From assembly GCA_016303195.1 (NCBI GenBank), contig JAEDMD010000100.1:1-7010 (forward strand): a DNA stretch of 7,010 nt. Reading direction: 5' to 3'. A program made the position numbers and the translations under genes. Positions 1-6,202 of the stretch are shown here, piece by piece (the stretch's first letter is position 1; every line of letters begins with the position of its first letter). Below the pieces are notes generated by a model. The model ran no database searches and was not told where the DNA came from. It was given only the letters and a program-made list of their open reading frames with translations. The stretch comes from Oscillospiraceae bacterium (lineage in GTDB: Bacteria; Bacillota; Clostridia; Oscillospirales; Ruminococcaceae).

Positions 1-2
1 TT

Positions 3-92
3 TACGGTCGTTTCGCAATAACTATGTCTTACCACAAAAAAGTAAATGCTGTTGCACTGGTACGCATGGCACGGCATATTTGTCAGTCCTGA
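3..92 (+). CDS. Possible 3' end of an unidentified upstream gene
   Basis: Frame 3 is open from the left edge for 29 codons and stops at TGA 90-92. The peptide is basic near its end, with HKKVNAVALVRMARHI as its most distinctive stretch, and finishes in CQS. A basic stretch followed by a VA..RMA..I helix is loosely like the C-terminus of some transposases, but I do not recognise the family and there is too little to assign. Frame 2 is also open, to 111, so an open frame here is not strong evidence. A dyad (79-96) spans the stop codon. This may simply be non-coding DNA. Confidence 0.2.
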   Translation, partial: YGRFAITMSYHKKVNAVALVRMARHICQS

Positions 93-96
93 CAAA
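79..96. promoter_or_regulatory. 18-base perfect dyad, possible operator or weak terminator stem
   Basis: TTTGTCAG and CTGACAAA are exact reverse complements separated by TC. As RNA it could fold as a 7-bp stem with a 4-base loop, followed only by a mixed pyrimidine stretch rather than a clean T-run, so it would be a poor intrinsic terminator. As DNA it looks like a dimeric-regulator site. The half-site CTGACAA recurs at 162-168, about 30 bases upstream of the ilv promoter -35. Function is inferred; it could belong to the upstream gene. Confidence 0.3.
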
Positions 97-199
97 CATT
101 TCCTATTCTTAACTTCACTCACAACTTGACATCATGCACAAAAACATACGCTGAAAATACTCTGACAAGGCTAAATCTCATAAAAAGCCCTTTGCCTTA

Positions 200-228
200 T
201 TGATTTATCTGTTTTAAAGTGGTACAAT
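200..228 (+). promoter_or_regulatory. Housekeeping-sigma promoter of the ilv operon
   Basis: A -35 box TTGATT (200-205, four of six matching TTGACA) lies exactly 17 bases before a -10 box TACAAT (223-228, five of six matching TATAAT). The TGG directly before the -10 supplies an extended -10 TGn. Transcription would start near 233-236, giving a leader of about 30 bases before the leader-peptide start codon. The region around it is AT-rich. A perfect TTGACA at 126-131 has no -10 at proper spacing and is not preferred. Confidence 0.65.
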
Positions 229-263
229 AGTTATTGTATTATATCAGTAAGGAGCGAAGCATA

Positions 264-374
264 ATGAGAACTGTCTATATTTCAAGCGGTATCGTCATTA
301 TCATAGGCGCAGTCATTAACGTGTCTGACTGCTGTCTTTCTTCATTCTGCCCGAATGGCGCTCTTGCTTTTTAA
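264..374 (+). CDS. ilv operon leader peptide (36 aa), Ile/Val-sensing
   Basis: This small ORF starts at ATG 264 behind AAGGAG (249-254, 9-base spacing), one of the best ribosome binding sites in the window, and ends at TAA 372-374. It encodes MRTVYISSG, then IVIIIGAVINV (residues 10-20), then a Cys/Ser-rich tail ending in NGALAF. Eight of the eleven residues 10-20 are Ile or Val (Ile 10, 12, 13, 14, 18; Val 11, 17, 20), using ATC, ATT, ATA, GTC and GTG; Leu appears only at 25 and 34. An Ile/Val codon run between the promoter and an intrinsic terminator, just ahead of ilvB, is the classic layout of a ribosome-mediated attenuator like those of enterobacterial ilv operons. The peptide itself probably has no function beyond being translated. 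The sensing role is inferred; the ORF, its ribosome binding site and its codon content are directly seen. Confidence 0.75.
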   Translation: MRTVYISSGIVIIIGAVINVSDCCLSSFCPNGALAF

Positions 375-409
375 TATGCACTATAAGTCCATATAAGCAA
401 AGAAGTATC

Positions 410-437
410 AGCCTCCGCAGAATGTGGGGGCTTTTTT
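410..437 (+). terminator. Intrinsic terminator (attenuator) before ilvB
   Basis: AGCCTCCGCA (410-419) pairs with TGTGGGGGCT (423-432) across a GAA loop, giving 10 pairs including two G-T wobbles, followed by T-residues up to 437. It lies after the leader-peptide stop and 45 bases before the ilvB start, so it would end transcription before the operon unless prevented. Upstream, GCAGTC (309-314) can pair with GACTGC (327-332), immediately after the Ile/Val codons, as a pause or competing hairpin. A candidate antiterminator is GCTG (331-334) with CAGC (409-412) plus CTTC (340-343) with GAAG (402-405); it would take up the base of the terminator stem and excludes the 309/327 hairpin. That antiterminator is weak by eye and needs folding. 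Confidence 0.85.
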
Positions 438-439
438 AA

Positions 440-460
440 ATTCGGAATTCCGAATTACGA
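440..460 (+). repeat. Three 7-bp tandem units before ilvB (ATTACGN family)
   Basis: ATTCGGA, ATTCCGA and ATTACGA follow one another in 7-base register between the attenuator and the ilvB ribosome binding site. The third matches the heptamer arrays before ilvC and ilvD exactly; the first two are diverged. The same bases include an 18-base perfect palindrome, AATTCGGAATTCCGAATT (439-456). Ten bases separate the array from the AAAGGA of ilvB. The repeat is seen directly; no function is known. Confidence 0.6.
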
Positions 461-482
461 AATATAGATAAAGGATGATAAT

Positions 483-2219
483 ATGAAAATATCAGGTGCA
501 AAGATAGTTGTTGAGACACTTATTGAACAGGGATGCGATACTGTTTTCGGTTACCCCGGCGGACAGGTCATAAACCTTTTCGATGAGCTGTACATCGCCC
601 GTGACAGGATAAACCATGTCCTTGCCGCTCACGAACAGGGAGCTTCCCATGCCGCTGACGGCTACGCAAGGGCAACAGGCAAGGTCGGAGTTGTTATCGC
701 TACTTCGGGTCCGGGTGCTACAAACCTCGTTACAGGTATAGCAACAGCTTACCTCGACTCAGTTCCTATGGTCGCTATCACAGGAAATGTCCCATGCTCT
801 CTCATCGGACGTGACAGCTTTCAGGAAGTGGATATCGTCGGTGTGACAATGCCTATCACCAAGCATAATTTTATCGTTAAAGATATCAACGAACTTGCGG
901 ATACTCTCCGCATGGCTTTCAAAATAGCAAAGTCAGGCCGCCCAGGCCCTGTACTTGTGGATATCCCGAAGGATGTTCAGGTCGCCAAGTGCGAATTCAC
1001 CGCAAATACTCAGCCTGTTATCCCTTATCCGCTCACATTCGCCCCTGAGGACAAGCTGATGCAGGCGGCAAAGCTCATCAACAGCTGTGAACGTCCTTAC
1101 ATCTATTTCGGCGGCGGTGTTATCAGCGGCAAGGCTTCGGAGGAGATAATCGCTCTCGCTCAGAAGATAGATGCTCCTATCGGATGCTCTCTCATGGGAC
1201 TTTCGGCAGTTCCGTCGGATGAGCCTCATTTCCTCGGTATGCAGGGTATGCACGGACATTATGCTTCTTCAGTCGCTCAGGATGAATCAGACCTTGTTAT
1301 CACCCTCGGTGCGAGATTCTCAGACCGTGCAACAGGCAACAAGAGCCGTTTTGCAAAGAATTTCAAGATAATCCACATCGACATCGACGGTGCGGAGCTT
1401 CATAAGAATATCCCTGCCGATCTTGCGATCAAGGGCGATATCAGGGATGCTGTTGACAGACTTACCGCTCTCTGCGAAAAGAAGGAGCATCCCGAATGGA
1501 GCGCACGTGTGGCTGAACTCCGCAAGGATGAGGCTGAACGCATAGAGAGCGCACGTAAAGCCGCTTATGAGAAAAGCTGCGAAAACTGCGCCGCAAAGTG
1601 CGGAAATGCAGGTCTGCCTGCCGATGAAAGACTTACTCCATACGATATCGTTGATATCATTGCCGCTCATGCAGGCGATGCAACGGTAGTTACAGATGTC
1701 GGTCAGCACCAGATGTGGACTGCTCAGAGATATCCGTTCAAAGCTCCGAGAACATTCCTCACCAGCGGCGGTCTGGGTACTATGGGCTACGGAATGGGTG
1801 CGGCTGTGGGTGCGGCTGTTGCTACGGGAAGAACAAGCGTGCTTTTCACGGGTGACGGCAGTTTCGGCATGAACCTGAATGAGCTTGCAACTTCCGTTTC
1901 ACAGAATTTACCGCTTGTTGTCGTTATCATGAACAACGGCGTTCTCGGAATGGTAAGACAGTGGCAGACACTTTTCTTCGACAAGCATTATTCAAATACA
2001 ACACTCAACAGAAAGACAGATTTCGTTCAGCTTGCAAAGGCATTCGGCGCTGAGGGTACAAGATGCTTCACTCCTCAGGAGCTTGAAAATGCCGCTAAGG
2101 AAGCATTCTCGTGCGGAGGTACTTATGTTATCGACTGCGTTATTGACTGCGATGAATTCGTTCTTCCTATGCTTCCGCCCGGCGGTTCGATAGATGACAT
2201 TATTACAGAGATAAAGTGA
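483..2219 (+). CDS. ilvB: Acetohydroxyacid (acetolactate) synthase, large catalytic subunit
   Basis: IlvB is the thiamine diphosphate- and FAD-dependent enzyme that condenses two pyruvates to 2-acetolactate, or pyruvate with 2-oxobutyrate, the committed step of Val/Leu/Ile synthesis in the cytoplasm. At 578 aa it is of normal length. The N-terminal ThDP (Pyr) domain spans roughly 1-165 and carries the activating glutamate E51 in HEQGA and the SGPGATN loop. The central FAD-type domain is roughly 190-325. The C-terminal ThDP (PP) domain has the diphosphate/Mg motif GDG (457-459), 24 residues, then NN (484-485), followed by MVRQWQ. ATG 483 sits 7 bases after AAAGGA. The following ilvN marks it as the anabolic enzyme rather than a catabolic AlsS. 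An oddity is a CxxCxxxC cluster (C366, C369, C373) in the linker before the C-terminal domain. Expression is probably controlled by the attenuator upstream. Confidence 0.97.
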   Translation: MKISGAKIVVETLIEQGCDTVFGYPGGQVINLFDELYIARDRINHVLAAHEQGASHAADGYARATGKVGVVIATSGPGATNLVTGIATAYLDSVPMVAITGNVPCSLIGRDSFQEVDIVGVTMPITKHNFIVKDINELADTLRMAFKIAKSGRPGPVLVDIPKDVQVAKCEFTANTQPVIPYPLTFAPEDKLMQAAKLINSCERPYIYFGGGVISGKASEEIIALAQKIDAPIGCSLMGLSAVPSDEPHFLGMQGMHGHYASSVAQDESDLVITLGARFSDRATGNKSRFAKNFKIIHIDIDGAELHKNIPADLAIKGDIRDAVDRLTALCEKKEHPEWSARVAELRKDEAERIESARKAAYEKSCENCAAKCGNAGLPADERLTPYDIVDIIAAHAGDATVVTDVGQHQMWTAQRYPFKAPRTFLTSGGLGTMGYGMGAAVGAAVATGRTSVLFTGDGSFGMNLNELATSVSQNLPLVVVIMNNGVLGMVRQWQTLFFDKHYSNTTLNRKTDFVQLAKAFGAEGTRCFTPQELENAAKEAFSCGGTYVIDCVIDCDEFVLPMLPPGGSIDDIITEIK

Positions 2220-2229
2220 GGTGACAGTT

Positions 2230-2730
2230 ATGGATCAGTACGTTATCGGAGTTCTTGTTTCAAATATATCAGGTGTACTTTCGAGAGTTTCGGGAATGTT
2301 CACACGCCGTGGCTTCAACATCGACAGCCTGACAGTGGGTGAGACTGAATCAAGCGGATTTTCACGCATAACCATCGCTTTCCACGGCGATGAGGACTTA
2401 AAGGAGAGGATACTTCAACAGCTCCAGAAACTCCATGATGTCCGTGAAGTGGAAGTTCTCAACAAGAATGATACGGTCATCCGTGAGCTTCTTCTTATAA
2501 AGGTGAGAAACAAGGCTGACGTAAGGCAGGATATCATGACTGCCGTTGAGATATTCCGCTCAAAGATAGTGGATTACTCAACAGCTTCCCTTACCATAGA
2601 GCTTACAGGCGAGACTTCCAAAATAGATGCTTTCATCGAACTGGTGAAGCCGTACGGCATCATGGAAATGTGCCGAACAGGTCTCGTTGCCATCGAAAGA
2701 GGCGAAAACTGCCTCAAAACAGTTAAATAA
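2230..2730 (+). CDS. ilvN: Acetohydroxyacid synthase, small regulatory subunit
   Basis: This 166-aa subunit binds IlvB, stimulates it and confers valine feedback inhibition. An N-terminal ACT domain (about 4-75) contains NISGVL (N12, G15) and RRGFNIDSL (N30), corresponding by a +1 offset to the residues that form the valine site in E. coli IlvH, so feedback control is expected. The C-terminal small-subunit domain covers about 80-160. I choose ATG 2230 because GAGGTGA (2218-2224) lies 5 bases upstream and the family starts just before the VIGVLV strand; GTG 2221 would add three residues but has no good ribosome binding site. The Shine-Dalgarno overlaps the ilvB stop codon, so the two subunits are probably translationally coupled. 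Its TAA stop is also the first three bases of a heptamer repeat array, so the extreme C-terminus (GENCLKTVK) may have been reshaped by repeat insertion. Confidence 0.96.
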   Translation: MDQYVIGVLVSNISGVLSRVSGMFTRRGFNIDSLTVGETESSGFSRITIAFHGDEDLKERILQQLQKLHDVREVEVLNKNDTVIRELLLIKVRNKADVRQDIMTAVEIFRSKIVDYSTASLTIELTGETSKIDAFIELVKPYGIMEMCRTGLVAIERGENCLKTVK

Positions 2731-2897
2731 TGCGTAATGCGTAATACGTAATTTTTATCTGACAGCAAATCTTATTTGTAGGGAACGCCGCCCCCGGCGT
2801 TCCGGGCAGCAAAAGAAAATATCAATGGAACGCCGAGGGCGGCGTTCCCTACATTTTGCTTTATAGACATTAATTACGCATTACAAATTACGAATTA
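2728..2897. repeat. 170-bp composite inverted element between ilvN and ilvC
   Basis: The element is symmetric at two levels. The outer ends are 7-bp tandem arrays in opposite orientation: TAATGCG, TAATGCG, TAATACG, TAAT (2728-2752) on the left, and ATTACGC, ATTACAA, ATTACGA, ATTA (2873-2897) on the right. The core is a pair of inverted GC-rich hairpins (2777-2853). TTAAAT occurs at both outer borders (2723-2728 and 2895-2900) and might be a target duplication, though it overlaps the arrays. It starts on the ilvN stop codon and ends 20 bases before the ilvC ribosome binding site. It has the shape of a miniature inverted-repeat element without any coding capacity. In the operon mRNA it would form a large structure that could alter stability of, or uncouple, ilvBN and ilvC; that effect is inferred. 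Confidence 0.75.
2777..2853. repeat. Inverted pair of GTAG-foot (REP-like) hairpins
   Basis: The two 27-base arms (2777-2803 and 2827-2853) are reverse complements with one mismatch, separated by 23 bases. Each arm is also a hairpin on its own: GTAG or CTAC at the outer foot, then GGAACGCCG pairing with CGGCGTTCC across a 4-base loop (CCCC in the left copy, AGGG in the right). The strand can therefore fold as two small hairpins or one long one. A GTAG tetranucleotide at the foot of a short palindrome, with copies in inverted pairs, is the hallmark of REP/BIME sequences handled by RAYT transposases. The structure is seen; the family assignment is by analogy. Confidence 0.75.
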
Positions 2898-2927
2898 AAT
2901 ATAATATTATCAATTACAAAGGAGTAA

Positions 2928-3968
<1,041 letters not shown>

Positions 3969-3977
3969 TAACGTGAT

Positions 3978-4021
3978 ATACATAAATTTCCCCGCCCGTT
4001 TCAGAGCGGGGAAAAATGTAT
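3978..4021 (+). other. Long hairpin just after ilvC, without a T-tract
   Basis: TTTCCCCGC (3987-3995) pairs with GCGGGGAAA (4006-4014) over a 10-base loop. The stem continues after a small internal loop with ATACAT (3978-3983) and ATGTAT (4016-4021). It starts 9 bases after the ilvC stop. It is followed by AGACAG rather than a run of T, so it is not a canonical intrinsic terminator. It could be a weak terminator, a transcript 3'-end stabiliser or a processing barrier that raises ilvC mRNA relative to ilvD. Confidence 0.55.
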
Positions 4022-4113
4022 AGACAGTATTTTACAGAGGGAAAGAATATATGGCAGCCTGATACTGCTGCAAATTGGCGGTTCGCCGTTCTTCTATTTT
4101 CCCGAAGAAAAAT

Positions 4114-4209
4114 AACATCTGCATTGTTGGGACGTCGAGGACGCCGTCCCCTACATATAAACTCATAAACATCTGTATTGTAGGGGCTGGCGTCCTCGAC
4201 AGCCCACCA
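4114..4209. repeat. Pair of GTAG-foot (REP-like) hairpins with compensatory changes
   Basis: The first copy (4129-4154, reverse orientation) and the second (4180-4205, forward) each have a GTAG/CTAC foot, two 9-base arms and a 4-base loop. Read in GTAG orientation, the arms are GGGACGGCG with CGACGTCCC in the first, and GGGCTGGCG with CGACAGCCC in the second. The AC/GT pairs of one are CT/AG in the other, so pairing is kept although four bases differ. Both keep a G-A mismatch near the loop. Both copies are also preceded by a shared direct repeat (4114-4131 and 4168-4185, 16 of 18 identical, beginning AACATCTG), so the region may have been duplicated. Here the CTAC and GTAG feet face each other, the opposite of the ilvN-ilvC pair. 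Confidence 0.72.
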
Positions 4210-4255
4210 ATTTATAAAAAATTATTTATATCCGTGAGCGAATGCGAACACAATA

Positions 4256-4287
4256 ATTACGAATTACGCATTACGCATTACGAATTA
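4256..4287 (+). repeat. Four 7-bp tandem units before ilvD (ATTACGN)
   Basis: ATTACGA, ATTACGC, ATTACGC and ATTACGA run in exact 7-base register from 4256 to 4283, followed by a partial ATTA. This is the cleanest heptamer array in the window, identical in family to those flanking the ilvN-ilvC element and before ilvB. It ends 3 bases before the ilvD Shine-Dalgarno AAGAGG (4291-4296). No matching inverted array is seen on the left side of this gap. Confidence 0.85.
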
Positions 4288-4306
4288 ATAAAGAGGTATT
4301 TACATT

Positions 4307-5971
4307 ATGAGCGATAATTTTTTCTGCGAGGGTGCGGATAAAGCCCCTCAGCGTTCACTTTTCAATGCACTGGGCATGACTAAAGAGGAAATGAAGCGTC
4401 CCCTCGTTGGTATCGTTTCTTCCTACAATGAGATAGTTCCCGGCCATATGAACATCGACAAACTGGTTGAAGCCGTTAAGCTGGGCGTAGCTATGGGAGG
4501 CGGTACACCTGTTGTTTTCCCGGCTATCGCTGTATGCGACGGTATCGCTATGGGTCACACAGGTATGAAGTACAGCCTTGTTACCCGTGACCTTATTGCC
4601 GATTCAACGGAATGTATGGCTCTTGCTCATCATTTCGACGCACTGGTAATGATACCTAACTGCGATAAGAACGTTCCCGGTCTGCTTATGGCGGCTGCAC
4701 GTATCAATGTTCCTACCGTATTCGTAAGCGGCGGCCCTATGCTTGCAGGCCACGTAAAGGGCAGGAAGACCTCACTTTCATCCATGTTCGAGGCTGTCGG
4801 CGCATACTCAGCAGGCAAGATAGATGAGGCTGAACTGGATGAATTCGAGAACAAGACCTGTCCTACCTGCGGTTCATGTTCGGGTATGTATACCGCAAAT
4901 TCCATGAACTGTCTCACTGAGGTTCTGGGCATGGGTCTGAAGGGCAACGGCACTATCCCTGCTGTTTACTCCGAGCGTATCAAGCTGGCTAAAATGGCAG
5001 GTATGCAGGTAATGGAGCTTTACAGAAAGAATATCCGTCCTCTCGATATCATGACAGAAAAGGCTTTTCAGAACGCTCTCACAGCAGATATGGCGCTGGG
5101 CTGTTCAACAAACAGTATGCTTCATCTCCCTGCTATCGCTAATGAGTGCGGAATCAGCATAAACCTTGATATGGCTAACGAGATAAGCGCTAAGACTCCT
5201 AACCTCTGCCATCTTGCACCGGCAGGTCACACCTACATGGAAGACCTCAATGAAGCAGGCGGAGTTTACGCAGTTCTCAATGAACTGAGCAAAAAGGGAC
5301 TTATCAACACCGACTGCATGACTGTTACAGGAAAGACCGTAGGAGAGAATATCAAGGGCTGTATCAATAAAGACCCTGAGACTATACGTCCTATCGATAA
5401 CCCATACAGCGAAACAGGCGGAATCGCCGTACTCAAGGGAAATCTTGCTCCTGACAGATGCGTTGTAAAGAGAAGTGCAGTTGCTCCTGAAATGCTGGTA
5501 CACAAAGGCCCTGCAAGAGTATTCGACAGCGAGGAAGAAGCTATCAAGGTAATCTATGAAGGCGGTATCAAGGCAGGCGATGTTGTTGTTATCCGCTACG
5601 AAGGCCCTGCAGGCGGCCCTGGCATGAGAGAGATGCTTTCACCTACATCAGCTATTCAGGGTGCAGGTCTTGGCTCAACTGTTGCTCTCATCACCGACGG
5701 ACGTTTCAGCGGCGCTACCCGTGGTGCGGCTATCGGACACGTATCTCCCGAAGCTGTTAACGGCGGTACTATCGCATATGTCAAGGACGGCGACATCATT
5801 TCCATCGACATCCCGAATTACTCCATCACTCTTGAAGTATCCGACGAGGAACTTGCAGAGCGTAAAAAGACAATGCCTATCAAGCGCAAGGAGAATATCA
5901 CAGGCTATTTGAAGCGCTATGCACAGCAGGTATCATCCGCTGACAAGGGCGCTATCATCAACAGAAAGTAG
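4307..5971 (+). CDS. ilvD: Dihydroxy-acid dehydratase, [4Fe-4S] type
   Basis: IlvD dehydrates 2,3-dihydroxy-isovalerate and -methylvalerate to the 2-oxo acids that lead to valine, leucine and isoleucine. The 554 aa match the IlvD/Edd family. Visible landmarks are VCDGIAMGH (C77, with Mg-binding D78), PNCDKNVPG (C119, cluster ligand) and [17 protein letters not shown] (C185, C188, C191; C191 sits at the usual ligand place). The C-terminal part has [22 protein letters not shown] and a closing SADKGA. At the N-terminal ligand position the sequence reads NEIVPGH, with Gly where [2Fe-2S] enzymes have Cys, so an oxygen-labile [4Fe-4S] cluster like that of E. coli IlvD is expected, fitting an anaerobe. 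ATG 4307 follows AAGAGG (4291-4296) by 10 bases. The last codons and the TAG stop lie inside a heptamer array, so the terminal INRK may derive from repeat sequence. Confidence 0.97.
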   Translation: MSDNFFCEGADKAPQRSLFNALGMTKEEMKRPLVGIVSSYNEIVPGHMNIDKLVEAVKLGVAMGGGTPVVFPAIAVCDGIAMGHTGMKYSLVTRDLIADSTECMALAHHFDALVMIPNCDKNVPGLLMAAARINVPTVFVSGGPMLAGHVKGRKTSLSSMFEAVGAYSAGKIDEAELDEFENKTCPTCGSCSGMYTANSMNCLTEVLGMGLKGNGTIPAVYSERIKLAKMAGMQVMELYRKNIRPLDIMTEKAFQNALTADMALGCSTNSMLHLPAIANECGISINLDMANEISAKTPNLCHLAPAGHTYMEDLNEAGGVYAVLNELSKKGLINTDCMTVTGKTVGENIKGCINKDPETIRPIDNPYSETGGIAVLKGNLAPDRCVVKRSAVAPEMLVHKGPARVFDSEEEAIKVIYEGGIKAGDVVVIRYEGPAGGPGMREMLSPTSAIQGAGLGSTVALITDGRFSGATRGAAIGHVSPEAVNGGTIAYVKDGDIISIDIPNYSITLEVSDEELAERKKTMPIKRKENITGYLKRYAQQVSSADKGAIINRK

Positions 5972-6012
5972 TTGATAGAAGCCAGAAGGCAGAAAGTAGA
6001 AAGCAGTTATTA
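5964..6012 (+). repeat. Seven 7-bp tandem units over the ilvD stop codon (GAAAGCA family)
   Basis: In 7-base register the units are GAAAGTA, GTTGATA, GAAGCCA, GAAGGCA, GAAAGTA, GAAAGCA and GTTATTA. The first lies inside ilvD and the TAG stop (5969-5971) straddles the first unit boundary. The array ends directly at the GTAG foot of the next hairpin. It is the inverted counterpart of the array at 6152-6186, together bracketing the ilvD-leuB hairpins. The unit sequence differs from the ATTACGN family, but the 7-base period and the placement around hairpins are the same. Confidence 0.65.
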
Positions 6013-6145
6013 GTAGGGGACGGCGTCCCCGACGTCCCGTGCCTTACGCAAAAACTATCACAAAACGGATCGTAGGGGCGCACAGTGTGCGTCCTCAGAT
6101 AAACGGACAATACCGGATAAGCGTAGGGGACGGTGTTCCGCCGTC
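6013..6145 (+). repeat. Three GTAG-foot (REP-like) hairpins in the same orientation
   Basis: Three copies begin with GTAGGGG. Copy 1 (6013-6038) pairs GGGACGGCG with CGACGTCCC over TCCC and differs from the 4129-4154 copy only in the loop. Copy 2 (6072-6094) pairs GGGCGCAC with GTGCGTCC over AGT. Copy 3 (6123-6145) pairs GACGGTG with CGCCGTC over TTC. Spacers of 33 and 28 bases separate them and show no gene. Copies 2 and 3 keep the foot and the fold but have different stems, so they look like different subfamilies. The trio lies within the ilvD-leuB mRNA and could form consecutive stem-loops there. Confidence 0.7.
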
Positions 6146-6151
6146 TGTGCA

Positions 6152-6186
6152 TTTCTGTTTTCTGCTTTCTGATATCTGATTACTGA
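6152..6186 (+). repeat. Five 7-bp tandem units before leuB (TTTCTGN)
   Basis: TTTCTGT, TTTCTGC, TTTCTGA, TATCTGA and TTACTGA run in 7-base register. On the other strand they read as GAAAACA, GAAAGCA and diverged units, matching the array at 5964-6012 in inverted orientation. The array runs right up to the AAAAAGG of the leuB ribosome binding site, as the ATTACGN array does at ilvD. Confidence 0.65.
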
Positions 6187-6202
6187 AAAAGGTCGTGAAA
6201 AT

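Larger units (their letters stand above)
3969..4306. other. ilvC-ilvD intergenic region, 338 bases, structured and repeat-rich
   Basis: No convincing gene lies here; an open frame at 4075-4317 is made of repeat sequence. In order the region holds a long hairpin (3978-4021), a stretch with several small dyads, a pair of REP-like hairpins (4114-4209), an AT-rich segment (4210-4250) and a heptamer array (4256-4287) ending 3 bases before the ilvD ribosome binding site. The small dyads are CAGTAT 4025-4030 with ATACTG 4062-4067; GCAGC 4054-4058 with GCTGC 4067-4071; GGCG 4077-4080 with CGCC 4084-4087; and TTCTTC 4089-4094 with GAAGAA 4104-4109. No clear promoter is seen, so ilvD is probably transcribed through from upstream. 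Confidence 0.7.

Noticed and set aside
126..131. TTGACA as the -35 of the operon promoter
   Set aside because: No -10-like hexamer lies at 16-18 bases; the TTGATT/TGnTACAAT promoter at 200-228 is far better.
200..482. T-box or riboswitch upstream of ilvB
   Set aside because: No T-box core sequence, specifier stem or known riboswitch signature is visible; the leader is short and occupied by a translated ORF with its own ribosome binding site.
2221..2229. GTG 2221 as the ilvN start
   Set aside because: It lacks a properly spaced ribosome binding site and overlaps the GAGGTGA that serves ATG 2230; the family N-terminus fits the later start.
2900..2905. Perfect TATAAT upstream of ilvC as an internal promoter
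   Set aside because: No acceptable -35 lies 16-18 bases upstream (the bases there are part of the heptamer array), and the stretch is AT-rich enough for chance. A weak internal promoter cannot be excluded.
4256..4287. CRISPR array or replication origin iterons
   Set aside because: The units are 7 bases with no spacers, far too short for CRISPR. There is no DnaA-box pattern or replication gene nearby, and similar arrays recur before several genes.
4075..4317. 80-codon open frame between ilvC and ilvD
   Set aside because: It is built from the REP-like hairpins and the ATTACGN heptamers; the heptamer part reads as NYELRITHYEL simply because a 7-base repeat gives a 7-residue cycle. It has no ribosome binding site and overlaps the ilvD start out of frame.
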